Origin: Dinghuibacter silviterrae
GTDB taxonomy: Bacteria; Bacteroidota; Bacteroidia; Chitinophagales; Chitinophagaceae
Direction of reading: 5' to 3'
Assembly (NCBI RefSeq): GCF_004366355.1
Contig: NZ_SODV01000001.1
Coordinates: 2,852,001-2,916,000 of the forward strand
Length of the DNA: 64,000 nt
Shown: positions 34,338 through 43,352 of the stretch, piece after piece
How positions within the stretch are numbered: the first letter of the stretch is position 1
How the letters are laid out: each line of letters opens with the position of its first letter
The notes under the pieces: model-generated
The model's input: the letters and a program-made list of their open reading frames with translations, nothing else
The model's database searches: none
Told to the model about the DNA's origin: nothing
Position numbers and translations under genes: made by a program

Positions 34338-34957
34338 ACCGGAGAGACACACTAAAAGCCATCGGGTTAACCGCCCTGTCGGCGGGGACCCTCCTGGAAG
34401 CCTGCAACCCCAAGCCCGCGCCTGCGCCCGCTGCGGCCGCCACACCGACGGACGTCCCGGGCCGCGAACCCTTCGAGGTCGAACGGGACAAACGTTTGCA
34501 GGCCGAAAAGTTCTTTACGGACGCCGAGCTGGCGACCATCACCGTCCTGGTGGATATTATTATTCCTAAAGATGATCATTCCGGCAGCGCCTCCGAGGCC
34601 GGGGTGCCCGCTTATATCGAGTTTGTCTCCAAGGACGAGCCCGACACCCAGGTGCCCCTTCGGGGCGGACTGCGCTGGCTCGACCTCCAATGCCTGGAGC
34701 GCTATGGCCAGGCCTTTACTGGGTGCACCCACGACCAGCAGATCCAGCTCATCGACCAGATTGCCTATCCGGGGAAGGCGGATCCCGCCATGCAACAAGG
34801 GGTGGCGTTTTTTAGCCGCCTCCGGGACCTCACGGCTTCCGGGTTTTATACGAGCGAGATGGGGGTCAAGGATCTGGGGTACGTTGGCAACCGGCCAGGG
34901 ACCTGGACCGGGGTGCCACCGGAGGTGCTCAAGCAGTACGGGCTCGAAGGGGTGTAG
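34334..34957 (+). CDS. Gluconate 2-dehydrogenase subunit 3 family protein
   Basis: Starting at the ATG at 34334, which overlaps the GMC stop by 4 bases, gives 207 residues. A longer frame from 34184 is an overlap artefact. The N-terminus MNRRDTLKAIGLTALSAG followed by LLEAC looks like a twin-arginine-type and lipoprotein signal. The body has the DUF-type subunit-3 pattern FFTDAELATITVLVDIIIP. It is expected to escort and anchor the flavoprotein across the membrane. Confidence 0.85.
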   Translation: MNRRDTLKAIGLTALSAGTLLEACNPKPAPAPAAAATPTDVPGREPFEVERDKRLQAEKFFTDAELATITVLVDIIIPKDDHSGSASEAGVPAYIEFVSKDEPDTQVPLRGGLRWLDLQCLERYGQAFTGCTHDQQIQLIDQIAYPGKADPAMQQGVAFFSRLRDLTASGFYTSEMGVKDLGYVGNRPGTWTGVPPEVLKQYGLEGV

Positions 34958-34958
34958 C

Positions 34959-35063
34959 GCCGCTGCGGCGACCCCGCCGGCGGCGCGCCGCTCAAGCGCG
35001 GCGGCCACCGGGGCGCCCAACTCCGGCGGGTCCGCCGCGCAGCGGCCGCCGCCGGTTTTTTTT
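34959..35063 (+). terminator. Large GC palindrome with T-run, terminator
   Basis: Arms GCCGCTGC (from 34959) and GCAGCGGC (35039-35046) extend, imperfectly, over about 20 bases and enclose further GC-rich hairpins. Eight T follow at 35056-35063. It ends the GMC pair's transcription. Confidence 0.65.
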
Positions 35064-35079
35064 CATCAAAATATCGCGC

Positions 35080-35694
35080 ATGCTCTGGTACGAAAACGAA
35101 GTCCAAAGAGTAGAGAAAGAAAAAGGTAATTTGCCTTACGAGCCGAAAATGGTATTTTACGGCAGTTCTTCCATCCGTCTTTGGGAAAATTTATACGAGG
35201 ATTTCGGGGCGTATCAGCCCGTGAACCTGGGTTTCGGCGGTTCTACACTAGCCGCCTGCGTATGGTTCTTCGACCGTCTGGTCGGGCAGTATCACCCGGA
35301 ATCCATCATCGTGTATGCAGGGGATAATGACCTGGGGGACGGGCGGCACCCGGAGGAGGTGTTCATTTTTTTCCGGCAATTGGTGGCTTGCGTTAGGGAC
35401 AGGTTTGGGGATATACCGCTGGCGTATATTTCCATCAAACCTAGCATCACCCGCTGGAATATTGTGGACAGCATCCGGTACACCAATACCCTGATCGAGG
35501 AAGAGATCCGGAACAAGGGAGGGAACCTGCACTACATTAACGTATACAACCGTATGCTGGACGGTACGGGGTATCCCAAACGGGACCTCCTCGATCCGGA
35601 CGGCCTGCACATCAGCCCGAAAGGCTATGCGTTGTGGAAGGAAGTGGTAGGCAGCTATATTGCTACCTCGATTCATGACCAGAGAGTACCATAA
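35080..35694 (+). CDS. SGNH/GDSL-type hydrolase
   Basis: The 204-residue protein has the SGNH blocks: FYGSSSIRLW (catalytic Ser), GFGGSTL, AGDNDL (Gly-x-Asn equivalent), and DGLHISPKG (Asp-x-x-His). No signal peptide is seen. The family are esterases and lipases including acyl-protein and carbohydrate deacetylases. The next gene starts 20 bases before its stop, so it heads the SET/ATP-grasp operon. Confidence 0.85.
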   Translation: MLWYENEVQRVEKEKGNLPYEPKMVFYGSSSIRLWENLYEDFGAYQPVNLGFGGSTLAACVWFFDRLVGQYHPESIIVYAGDNDLGDGRHPEEVFIFFRQLVACVRDRFGDIPLAYISIKPSITRWNIVDSIRYTNTLIEEEIRNKGGNLHYINVYNRMLDGTGYPKRDLLDPDGLHISPKGYALWKEVVGSYIATSIHDQRVP

Positions 35695-36403
35695 GTGGTT
35701 TAGCCCGCTCCTTCAGCGGGACATGGAGTTGCTGGCCTTCGGGCATGCGGGCAACCCGGTTTTATTTTTCCCTACAAGAACCGCACGTTTTTACGACTAT
35801 GAAGACTGGAAGGTCATCGAGGCCCTCCAGCCGAAGATCGAGGCCGGATCCATCCAGGTGTACTGCCTTGACAGCATTGACAAGGAAAGTTTTTACGCGA
35901 ACCACATTCCCCCCGCCGCCCGCATCCACCGGCACCTCCTCTACGAACAATACGTCCTTCACGAGGTGATGGACCTCGTCCGCCGGCGGAACCCGGGTCC
36001 CGACCTCATCGCCGCCGGTTGCAGCCTGGGCGCGTACCACGCGGTCAACCTCGCGTTTAAATATCCCTGGATGTTTAAAAAGGTCGTTGGGCTCAGCGGG
36101 CGGTACGACCTGACCCTGAAAATGGAGCATTTCGAAGACCTCTTCGAAGGCTATATGGACGAAACGGTCTATTTCAATATGCCTGCCCGGTTTATCCCCA
36201 ACCTCCACGACGAACAGCTCATCACTCAGCTCAAAAAGATGGAGATCATCTTTGTCGTCGGTCAACAGGACGCCTTTTTGGACAACAACCGCTACCTGAG
36301 CGATTCCCTCTGGCGGCAGGGGGTTTGGAACGCCCTTCATATCTGGGACGGCGAATCCCATAAAGCCCGTTATTGGCGTTATATGGTCCAACTTTATTTG
36401 TAA
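35675..36403 (+). CDS. α/β-hydrolase, putative esterase
   Basis: Started at the ATG at 35675 (242 residues) rather than a TTG 15 bases earlier. The nucleophile elbow GCSLGAYHA places Ser117 in the active site; the later Asp and His (HDEQLI and GESHKARYW) complete a plausible triad. It belongs to the cytosolic putative-esterase group. It overlaps the SGNH gene and precedes the SET gene by 9 bases. In ATP-grasp clusters such hydrolases can trim or release a ligated product; this is inference. Confidence 0.75.
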   Translation: MTREYHKWFSPLLQRDMELLAFGHAGNPVLFFPTRTARFYDYEDWKVIEALQPKIEAGSIQVYCLDSIDKESFYANHIPPAARIHRHLLYEQYVLHEVMDLVRRRNPGPDLIAAGCSLGAYHAVNLAFKYPWMFKKVVGLSGRYDLTLKMEHFEDLFEGYMDETVYFNMPARFIPNLHDEQLITQLKKMEIIFVVGQQDAFLDNNRYLSDSLWRQGVWNALHIWDGESHKARYWRYMVQLYL

Positions 36404-36412
36404 ATTCATTGT

Positions 36413-36922
36413 ATGCTTGCTAGCCTTCACCAAGACCCGGCGACGGGACACCGTTCCCTCCGCGCCACTGCACCCCTGCACGAGGGCCAGGTCCTGTGCG
36501 TCTTTTCGGCAGAAGACGTCCTCGATCATCCCACGCGTTTCACCCTTCAGATCGACGAGGGAAAGCACATCCTGCTTCACCCCGAGGCGCTCTGGTATAC
36601 CAACCACAGCTGCTCACCCAATATTTTCTTTGACACCGAAACGATGGAGATCGTCTGTCTCCGGGACGTGGCCGCAGGGGAAGAACTCGCGTTCTTTTAT
36701 CCCTCCACGGAATGGCGCATGGCGGAGCCCTTCGACTGCCACTGCGGCAACCCCGGGTGTCTGCACCGCATCAGTGGGGCATCCGTCTTGCCGAATGAGG
36801 TGCTCCAGCGTTATCGCCTGACGGCGTATGTTCAGCGGAAGTGGGCGGAGCGGGCCGGGCGCGCGGCGGCGGGCGGTGATGCCGCTCTCGCGCCTGAAGC
36901 GGGCGGCAATAGCGGGACATAA
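36413..36922 (+). CDS. SET-domain protein, stand-alone
   Basis: The 169-residue protein carries the SET core near the C-terminus: NHSC (about residues 65-68), AAGEELAFFYPS and a post-SET zinc motif CHCGNPGC. SET domains methylate lysine side chains with S-adenosylmethionine. The C-terminus is Ala/Gly/Arg-rich low complexity. It is six bases before the first ATP-grasp gene. The C-terminal domain of the fusion at 38075 has the same motifs, so the two SET domains are related. The target lysine is unknown. Confidence 0.75.
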   Translation: MLASLHQDPATGHRSLRATAPLHEGQVLCVFSAEDVLDHPTRFTLQIDEGKHILLHPEALWYTNHSCSPNIFFDTETMEIVCLRDVAAGEELAFFYPSTEWRMAEPFDCHCGNPGCLHRISGASVLPNEVLQRYRLTAYVQRKWAERAGRAAAGGDAALAPEAGGNSGT

Positions 36923-36928
36923 AAAAAA

Positions 36929-38071
36929 ATGATGGAAACAGTGCACGATATACCCTCCGACCTTATGGTCTGGGTCCTCGTCCCTCAAGTGGAGACCGGC
37001 GATCCGAACATCGACTATTATTATGACTTTTCGCAGAGCATCGAGGAGTATACCCGTGTCTTTGCCGGCTGGAACCTGCCCTGGCGATGGCAGCCGGTAC
37101 ATCTGGACGACTATAAGGAAATCATCGCCAATATCCCCGCCAACTCCGAGGGCCGGCGCCCCCTGGTCTTTAACCTTTGCGACGGGGACGAGGTCAATGG
37201 GAGCCCGGGTATTTCCGTCCTGCGTGCACTGGAGGCCAGCGGGCTTCCCTTTACCGGTGCGGACGCTTTTTTCTACCAGGCCACGACGTCGAAGCTCGAT
37301 ATGAAGGCGTTTTTTGACGCCGCGGGTGTCCCGATGCCGGGGTACGAGGAAATGATCCCTTCCACGTTTCCCGTCAACGGCGTCTTTGAGCGCCTCGGCC
37401 GGCCGTTGATCGTCAAACCCGCCGTCTCCGCCGGGAGCATGGGCATCAGCGTCCGCTCCGTCGTACACACCAAGGAAGCCCTGGAGGAACAAGTCCTCGC
37501 CCTCGAAGAACGCTACCGGGGCTGGGCGCTGACCACCGGGGGCGTGCTGGCCGAACAGTTTATCAAAGGGGAGGAGTACACCACGCTGATCGTGGGACCC
37601 TGGGACCGGCCCGACCGGTGCAAGGTCTACCTACCCGTGGAGCGCGTCTTTCACCCGGCTTTGCCCGAGACCGAGCGCTTTTTGTCCTTTGACCGTCTTT
37701 GGGAGATATACGAGACCGAAAGCCCCATCGGGGACTACGAAGATTTTTATACCTACGAACTGCCGGAACGCAGCCTGATCCCTTCCATCCAGGCCGTCAG
37801 CCTCCAGGCGTATTGCGCGGTCCGCGGTACGGGCTATGGACGGGTAGACCTTCGCAGAGACCCGTCGGGTCAGCTTCGCGTCCTGGAGGTCAACGCGCAA
37901 TGCGGTCTGTCGGAGGACGAAAACTATACGTCTATCGGGGCCATTTTGCGTTTGTCGGATATATCGTATGCCGAGCTCATCGCCGATATTATCAAGGATG
38001 CGTTGGAACGGTATCGCCCTGGCGGCGGCCGACCCGGGGAACCCGGGAGCCCTCGCTCATTAAACCCTTAA
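36929..38071 (+). CDS. D-Ala-D-Ala-ligase-like ATP-grasp enzyme
   Basis: The 380-residue protein has an N-terminal preATP-grasp domain with NLCDGDEVNGSPG, a central LIVKPAVSAGSMGIS ATP-binding loop and a C-terminal metal-binding LEVNAQCGLSEDENYTS. These belong to the D-alanine-D-alanine ligase-like carboxylate-amine ligase superfamily. The usual ligase (Ddl) active-site pattern is changed, so a peptide- or amino-acid-ligating reaction on another substrate is likely. It lies 3 bases before the ATP-grasp-SET fusion. Confidence 0.8.
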   Translation: MMETVHDIPSDLMVWVLVPQVETGDPNIDYYYDFSQSIEEYTRVFAGWNLPWRWQPVHLDDYKEIIANIPANSEGRRPLVFNLCDGDEVNGSPGISVLRALEASGLPFTGADAFFYQATTSKLDMKAFFDAAGVPMPGYEEMIPSTFPVNGVFERLGRPLIVKPAVSAGSMGISVRSVVHTKEALEEQVLALEERYRGWALTTGGVLAEQFIKGEEYTTLIVGPWDRPDRCKVYLPVERVFHPALPETERFLSFDRLWEIYETESPIGDYEDFYTYELPERSLIPSIQAVSLQAYCAVRGTGYGRVDLRRDPSGQLRVLEVNAQCGLSEDENYTSIGAILRLSDISYAELIADIIKDALERYRPGGGRPGEPGSPRSLNP

Positions 38072-38074
38072 ATT

Positions 38075-39613
38075 ATGCGCATTTGCGTATTACAACCGGA
38101 CTACTCGACGTCACAGGTCGACTATCAGTATTACGATCCCCCCCGGGACTTGTCGGTTTTTTTGCCCGAAGCCACCGTGGATCATGTATTCCTCAACAAG
38201 CTGACCGCCTATAGCCAGCTCCGCAATTTGCGCCGCCAGGGGTACGACATATTTGTCAACCTCTGCGAGGGATACCTCGACTGGAGCGTCCCGTCCATCG
38301 ACGTCATCCACAGCCTGGAGCTCCTGAACCTGCCCTACACCGGGCCGTCCGCGCGGTTGTACGATCCGCCGAAGGAGCTCATGAAATACGTCGCCTATAC
38401 CGAAGGGGTGGGGACGCCGCCCTACGTGGTGTTGCGCACTTTTGCCGACCTGGACGAGGTCGTCGCCAAAGTGGGCTTCCCGCTTTTTTTGAAACCGGCC
38501 AAGGCCGGCGACAGCCTGGGGGTCGACGAGCAGTCGCTCGTGCGGGACCGGGCTGCCCTCGAACGCAAGGCGGCGGCGCTTTGGGTGGACTACGATGAGA
38601 TCATGGCGGAGGCGTATATCGAGGGGCGGGAGTTTACGGTGCTCGTGGCCGCTTCAGCTGCGGGTGGCGCGCCGGTGACGTTCAAGCCTGTCGAGTTCAT
38701 CTTCCCCAAGGGCACCACCTTCAAAACGTATGCCCTAAAGACTTCAGAACTGCATCCGGAGGCCAATATCCCCTGCGCTGACCCCGCCCTGGAATCCTCA
38801 CTGCGCGAAGCTTCCGCGCGGATCTTCGAGGCCTTTGGGGGTGTGGGATACGCGCGGTTGGATTTTCGCGTGGACGCGGCGGGGAAACTATTTTTCCTTG
38901 AAATAAACTTTACCTGCTCCGTGTTCTATACGGAAGGATACGAAGGGTCGGCGGATTATATCCTGCGTTTTGACGGGATCGGGCCGCAGGGGTTTTTGCG
39001 GCACATCGTCGCCGAGGGTATCGCGCGTCACCGGCGTAAGCAAAAGAAATACCACGTCAAGGGCAGCCCCATCTCGGGATATGGCATTTACGCCGCGCGG
39101 GCGATCGCCCCGGGGGAAAGCATCTTCGACGGCGAGGACCGGGCGCAGCGCATCGTGACGCGGAGCTTTGTCGCCCGTCACTGGACGCCGGCGCAGCAGG
39201 AGCTTTTCCGGCACTATGCGTACCCGTTGAGCCGGGAGGTGTTTATCCTTTGGGACAAGGACCCCGCGGCCTGGGCGCCGCAGAACCACAGCTGTAACCC
39301 GAATACGGAGTATCGCGGGCTTAACGTGTATGCCCGGCGGGCCATCGCTCCCGGGGAAGAACTGACGTTGGACTACGCAACGATGATGGACGATACGCTC
39401 GAACCGTTTGCCTGTCAGTGCGGGGATCCCGCGTGCCGCGGCGTGATCCGCGGGACAACGGGGAATACGGTGACGGCCCGCGAGGCGGCGCGCGCCGCCG
39501 GTGCGGCGGAGAACGCAGGTGCAAACGGTGCGACGGACGTGACGGGTGTCGCGGGCGCAAATGGCGCGACGGGCGCGACCGGCGCCGGGACGATGGACAA
39601 ACAAACGAAGTGA
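38075..39613 (+). CDS. ATP-grasp ligase fused to a SET methyltransferase
   Basis: In this 512-residue protein, residues about 1-320 are a second ATP-grasp ligase (FLKPAKAGDSLGVD loop; metal motif FLEINFTCS). Residues about 325-475 are a SET domain with GSPISGYGIYAARAI, NHSCNPN, APGEELTLDYAT and the post-SET CQCGDPAC. The tail (about 476-512) is a Gly/Ala/Thr-rich low-complexity repeat (GANGATDVTGVAG and similar). A ligase joined to a lysine methyltransferase implies that both act on one substrate, such as a peptide or lysine-containing metabolite. I know of no experimentally characterised example. Confidence 0.75.
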   Translation: MRICVLQPDYSTSQVDYQYYDPPRDLSVFLPEATVDHVFLNKLTAYSQLRNLRRQGYDIFVNLCEGYLDWSVPSIDVIHSLELLNLPYTGPSARLYDPPKELMKYVAYTEGVGTPPYVVLRTFADLDEVVAKVGFPLFLKPAKAGDSLGVDEQSLVRDRAALERKAAALWVDYDEIMAEAYIEGREFTVLVAASAAGGAPVTFKPVEFIFPKGTTFKTYALKTSELHPEANIPCADPALESSLREASARIFEAFGGVGYARLDFRVDAAGKLFFLEINFTCSVFYTEGYEGSADYILRFDGIGPQGFLRHIVAEGIARHRRKQKKYHVKGSPISGYGIYAARAIAPGESIFDGEDRAQRIVTRSFVARHWTPAQQELFRHYAYPLSREVFILWDKDPAAWAPQNHSCNPNTEYRGLNVYARRAIAPGEELTLDYATMMDDTLEPFACQCGDPACRGVIRGTTGNTVTAREAARAAGAAENAGANGATDVTGVAGANGATGATGAGTMDKQTK

Positions 39614-39616
39614 ACA

Positions 39617-40474
39617 ATGCCAGGACTCAGCGCACTTAGACGAATTTTCCTACAGCACAAATACCGGTTGACACTGACCTATTCCCTGTTTGGTCTGGAG
39701 ATGCTGGGTAATCTTTTACGGCCGTTTTTTCTGGGGGAGGCGGTGAACGACCTGCTCAAGGGGAGTTACCGGGGGCTGATCATTTTGGCGCTTGTCCATT
39801 TTGGCTACCTGGCGGTGGGGACGCTCCGGCACATGGTGGATACCCGTACGTATACGTCCATTTATACACAGTTGGTGACGCGGATGCTGACGCGGGATTT
39901 TGATGATACCGACGTGTCGCGGTTGAGCGCGCATTCGACCCTGGCGAGGGAATTTATCGACTTCCTGGAATTCGACCTCAACTTTATCATCGAGGCGGTG
40001 TACAACCTGGTCGGGTCCCTGGTGCTCCTGTTTTTTTATGACAAGGTCGTGGTGCTGGTTTGCCTGGCCATCCTGGTGCCCGTGGTCCTGATCAGCTACC
40101 GGTATGGCCAGCAAATGAAACGCCTTACCCGGTTTAAGAACGACGAGCTGGAGCTCCAGGTGGACGTGATTTCGACCCGGGACGAGCGGGAGATCAACCG
40201 GCACTACCGGTTGCTGCGTAAATGGCAGATCCGGATTTCGGACCGGGAGGCCTGGAACTTCGGGGTCATGGAACTCCTCGTCCTGCTGGTGATCACTGCC
40301 TCGCTTCTCCTGATCACCCATGGGAAGACATTGCTGGCAGGGGACATCATCGGGATATATACCTACATCCTCAAGTTCGTGTCGGGTCTGGATACCATCC
40401 CCTATACGGTCCAGCGTTATAGTTCACTCAAAGATATCTCCGAACGGATCGAAGTAGAAGCCGAGGATTTTTGA
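39617..40474 (+). CDS. ABC-transporter-type six-TM domain without an ATPase
   Basis: The 285-residue protein has about six hydrophobic helices in the layout of a type I ABC exporter transmembrane domain (ABC_membrane_3-like): LTYSLFGLEMLGNLLRPFF, HFGYLAVGTLR, DLNFIIEAVYNLVGSLVLL and so on. The protein ends at the point where a nucleotide-binding domain would begin, and no Walker motifs exist. It starts 3 bases after the ATP-grasp-SET gene. It may be an exporter half that uses an ATPase from elsewhere, or a non-transport membrane factor. Confidence 0.7.
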   Translation: MPGLSALRRIFLQHKYRLTLTYSLFGLEMLGNLLRPFFLGEAVNDLLKGSYRGLIILALVHFGYLAVGTLRHMVDTRTYTSIYTQLVTRMLTRDFDDTDVSRLSAHSTLAREFIDFLEFDLNFIIEAVYNLVGSLVLLFFYDKVVVLVCLAILVPVVLISYRYGQQMKRLTRFKNDELELQVDVISTRDEREINRHYRLLRKWQIRISDREAWNFGVMELLVLLVITASLLLITHGKTLLAGDIIGIYTYILKFVSGLDTIPYTVQRYSSLKDISERIEVEAEDF

Positions 40475-40495
40475 GAATCCTTATATTCGTGAGCC

Positions 40496-41782
40496 ATGCA
40501 ATACCGCCTCGTCATCCTCGCCCTTTGGGGAGCGGCCCTTTGGGGAACCGCCCTGCTGGGCGCCACCGCCCTCCGGGCCCAAGACACCGCCCAGTACGTC
40601 GTTCCCGGCCGGTCCAACGACCGCGCCCAGGAAAAAAAGCCCTATGTCATCCTGATCTCGGCGGATGGTTTCCGGGCTGACCTGGCGGACAAATACCAGG
40701 CGACCAACCTCATCCGGCTCCGGTCTTCCGGGGTGCAGGCGGCGTATATGGAGTCTTCTTTTCCTTCCGTTACTTTTCCCAATCATTATACGCTGGTGAC
40801 GGGTCTTTATCCCTCCCACCACGGGCTGGTGGACAACCGGTTTTATGACCATGGCCGGAATGCGTTCTACAGTATGTCGAACAAAAAAACGGTAACGGAC
40901 AGCTCCTGGTATGGAGGGGTGCCCCTCTGGACGCTGGCCGAGCAACAGCATTTGCTCAGCGCCAGCTTTTACTGGGTAGGATCGGAGGCCGCCATCGGCG
41001 GTCTGCTCCCTACGTACTATTATCACTACAACACGGCCATTCCCATAGACGCCCGCATCCAAACCGTCGTAGACTGGCTTCAGTTGCCGGAAGACAAACG
41101 GCCGCACCTCATTGCTTTTTATTTCCCCGAAGTCGATCATGCGGAACATTTGTACGGCCCCGACGCCTGGCAGGTCCGCTCGGCCGTCCAGTTCGTAGAC
41201 CAAAGCGTGGGGAAGATGGTGGATGCGGTCAACGGGCTTGACCTGGCGGTGAACTTTATTTTTGTGTCGGATCACGGCATGACCCCGGTGGATACGGCCC
41301 ACCTCATCGATCCCCTGACACCCGCGGACACCGCGGCCTTTACCGTGGTGACGGGGGCGACGATGATCCACATGACCTCCCGCACCGGTGACAAAAAAGT
41401 AATTAAAGCCACCTACGCCCGGCTCAAAGCGGCGGCGAGCGGTTATGATGTGTACCTGGCCGACGATGTGCCTTCCCGCTGGCACTATGGCAAACGCGAC
41501 GACCGCTACGACAGGATAGGGGACATCATCCTCGTTCCCCAGCCCCCGCATGTTTTTGGCAGACCAGGGGATCACATCCACATCGGCGAACACGGGTTCG
41601 ATCCCGCGCTCCCCGACATGCACGCCACCTTTTATGCATGGGGACCCGCCTTCAAACCAAAACAAACCATCGGCGCTTTTGAGAACGTGAACGTATATCC
41701 GCTGGTGGCCAGGATATTGGGCCTCCCCTATACCGAAAAGATTGACGGAAAACCCGGTGTTTTGGACGGAATTCTTCGATAA
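40496..41782 (+). CDS. Exported type I phosphodiesterase/nucleotide pyrophosphatase
   Basis: A 428-residue alkaline-phosphatase-superfamily enzyme with signal peptide (to about residue 28). The first metal Asp is in VILISADGFRADL, the Thr93 nucleophile in SVTFPNHY, and further metal ligands in PEVDHAEH and SDHGM. Such enzymes split phosphodiesters of nucleotides or lipids in the periplasm. It begins 21 bases after the membrane-domain gene, so it is probably in the same operon. Confidence 0.85.
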   Translation: MQYRLVILALWGAALWGTALLGATALRAQDTAQYVVPGRSNDRAQEKKPYVILISADGFRADLADKYQATNLIRLRSSGVQAAYMESSFPSVTFPNHYTLVTGLYPSHHGLVDNRFYDHGRNAFYSMSNKKTVTDSSWYGGVPLWTLAEQQHLLSASFYWVGSEAAIGGLLPTYYYHYNTAIPIDARIQTVVDWLQLPEDKRPHLIAFYFPEVDHAEHLYGPDAWQVRSAVQFVDQSVGKMVDAVNGLDLAVNFIFVSDHGMTPVDTAHLIDPLTPADTAAFTVVTGATMIHMTSRTGDKKVIKATYARLKAAASGYDVYLADDVPSRWHYGKRDDRYDRIGDIILVPQPPHVFGRPGDHIHIGEHGFDPALPDMHATFYAWGPAFKPKQTIGAFENVNVYPLVARILGLPYTEKIDGKPGVLDGILR

Positions 41783-41849
41783 TTCAGGTAATACTACGCT
41801 TGGCCCGCGTTCCCTCTTGTCCTTATTTTGCGGTCTTCAGACCTTACCT

Positions 41850-43352
41850 ATGTATATCGACGTTGATGCGCGCGCCCTCCGCAGGGGTGTTTTTCGCCTC
41901 CAGGGTATTCTGGATTGGTATGCCGGCCAGGAGTGGGCGGCGCCGAGCCTTATGTACCTGGGGCGTCGCAGCCGGGTGAGGCCGTCGGTGTCGGTGGTGC
42001 AGGCTTCTTCGGGGCCGGAGGCTGCCCCGGGGCATGGGGCCACGGGCGGCTCCGGACATGGCGCCGCTTCTTCGGCGCACGGCAATGCCGCCGCCCACGG
42101 CGCAGGCTCCGGCCACGGCGCGACTCCCGCCCCGCACAGCGCGGGCCCTGGCCAAGGCTCCGCCCCGGGGCAGGGCTCCCGCCCCTCCCCCAAACCCCGC
42201 GCCCCCAAGAAAAAAGAACCCCTCGACGAGGTCCAGACCGTCTTCCTGTATTTTATCGAGCACGGCGTCCTTCCCGTGGCCCACGACAAGTACACGTTGG
42301 ACATGATCCAGCACCGGCTGCTCGAACAGCTCCAAAAGGACCCCCACTTTTTTGGGGCGCCCTCCGGCGGGAGCGTCTTTTCCTATGAACTCCTGGACAT
42401 CCTGCTGAACAACCGTTCCGCACTGCCCCGGTTGCTGAGCCAGTTTGGCGAAGCGCCTCTCGAAGACCTCTACGCCCATACGATGGAAAGCGGCATCGTC
42501 AGCCGCTGGACCAGCTGGCTGTCCGACGTACCCGGGTTGGAGATACGGACCCTGCGCTGGAAAACACTCTTACTATCCCTTTCTCATACGGGCGGACGCA
42601 TATCCCTTGACAGCTATTCAAAAGTGGAAAAGGGCATCGTCCTCTACCTCCTGCGGGAAATGCAGCCCGCCCAGCTTTTCCGCTGGGTGGGCCAGCTTCC
42701 CCCTCCCAAGCTCGAAAAGCTAATGGTCACCCTGGACATCCGGTTGGGCGCCGGGGCCGACCTGTCCGAACTGCTGGCTTCCATCCAGGAACAAACCAGC
42801 TACCTGGTCCCGCCTTCCCCGAAAACGCCTATCGAGGAGACAGGCGTCTACGTAGACAACGCCGGTCTCGTCCTGCTGTATCCCTTCCTGCAAACCCTTT
42901 TCCAGGAACTCGGCTGGGTGGACGCCATGGGTTTTGTCCAGGAAAACTTCCACCAGCGCGCCGTCCTGCTAACCCAATACCTCGTACACACCGCCGATGT
43001 ATTTCCTGAATACACCCTTTACCTCAATAAGCTGTTGTGCGGTTATCCCCTCGACGCCACCCTTCCCCTCGGCCCCGATGAAGACAGCAAGCGCGAGCAC
43101 GAAAGAGCCACCCAGCTCCTCTACACCGTCCTCAGCCAATGGACCCTCAACGGCCAGCCCGTCAATGCCCACGTCAACGGTCTGCGCAACTCCTGGCTCC
43201 GGAGACGCGGCAAGCTTTTCCGCCGGGAAAACGACTGGGTCCTCCAGGTCGAGCAAAGGGCCTTCGATGTGATCCTGAATAGTTTGTCCTGGAACACGCG
43301 GATGATACAGTTGCCCTGGATGCGGGAGGTGTTGTGGGTGGAGTGGGGATAG
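41850..43352 (+). CDS. Contractile-injection-system tape-measure-like protein
   Basis: The start at 41850 (MYIDVDARALRRG) is used; the open frame before it overlaps the phosphodiesterase. The 500-residue protein has a Gly/His/Ala/Pro low-complexity block (about 55-130, repeated GHGA). Its C-terminal third carries the conserved pattern VYVDNAGLVLLYPFLQ, QRAVLLTQYL, LYLNKLLCGYPL, VNGLRNSWLRRRG and IQLPWMREVLWVEW that I associate with CIS_TMP/Afp14-type proteins of extracellular contractile systems. No sheath, tube or baseplate gene lies in the window, so it is an orphan here. Identification is by recall of the motif pattern. Confidence 0.65.
   Translation: MYIDVDARALRRGVFRLQGILDWYAGQEWAAPSLMYLGRRSRVRPSVSVVQASSGPEAAPGHGATGGSGHGAASSAHGNAAAHGAGSGHGATPAPHSAGPGQGSAPGQGSRPSPKPRAPKKKEPLDEVQTVFLYFIEHGVLPVAHDKYTLDMIQHRLLEQLQKDPHFFGAPSGGSVFSYELLDILLNNRSALPRLLSQFGEAPLEDLYAHTMESGIVSRWTSWLSDVPGLEIRTLRWKTLLLSLSHTGGRISLDSYSKVEKGIVLYLLREMQPAQLFRWVGQLPPPKLEKLMVTLDIRLGAGADLSELLASIQEQTSYLVPPSPKTPIEETGVYVDNAGLVLLYPFLQTLFQELGWVDAMGFVQENFHQRAVLLTQYLVHTADVFPEYTLYLNKLLCGYPLDATLPLGPDEDSKREHERATQLLYTVLSQWTLNGQPVNAHVNGLRNSWLRRRGKLFRRENDWVLQVEQRAFDVILNSLSWNTRMIQLPWMREVLWVEWG

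Noticed and set aside
40481-41665. 394-residue minus-strand frame opposite the phosphodiesterase gene
   Set aside because: Antisense shadow; the plus strand keeps all phosphodiesterase metal ligands.
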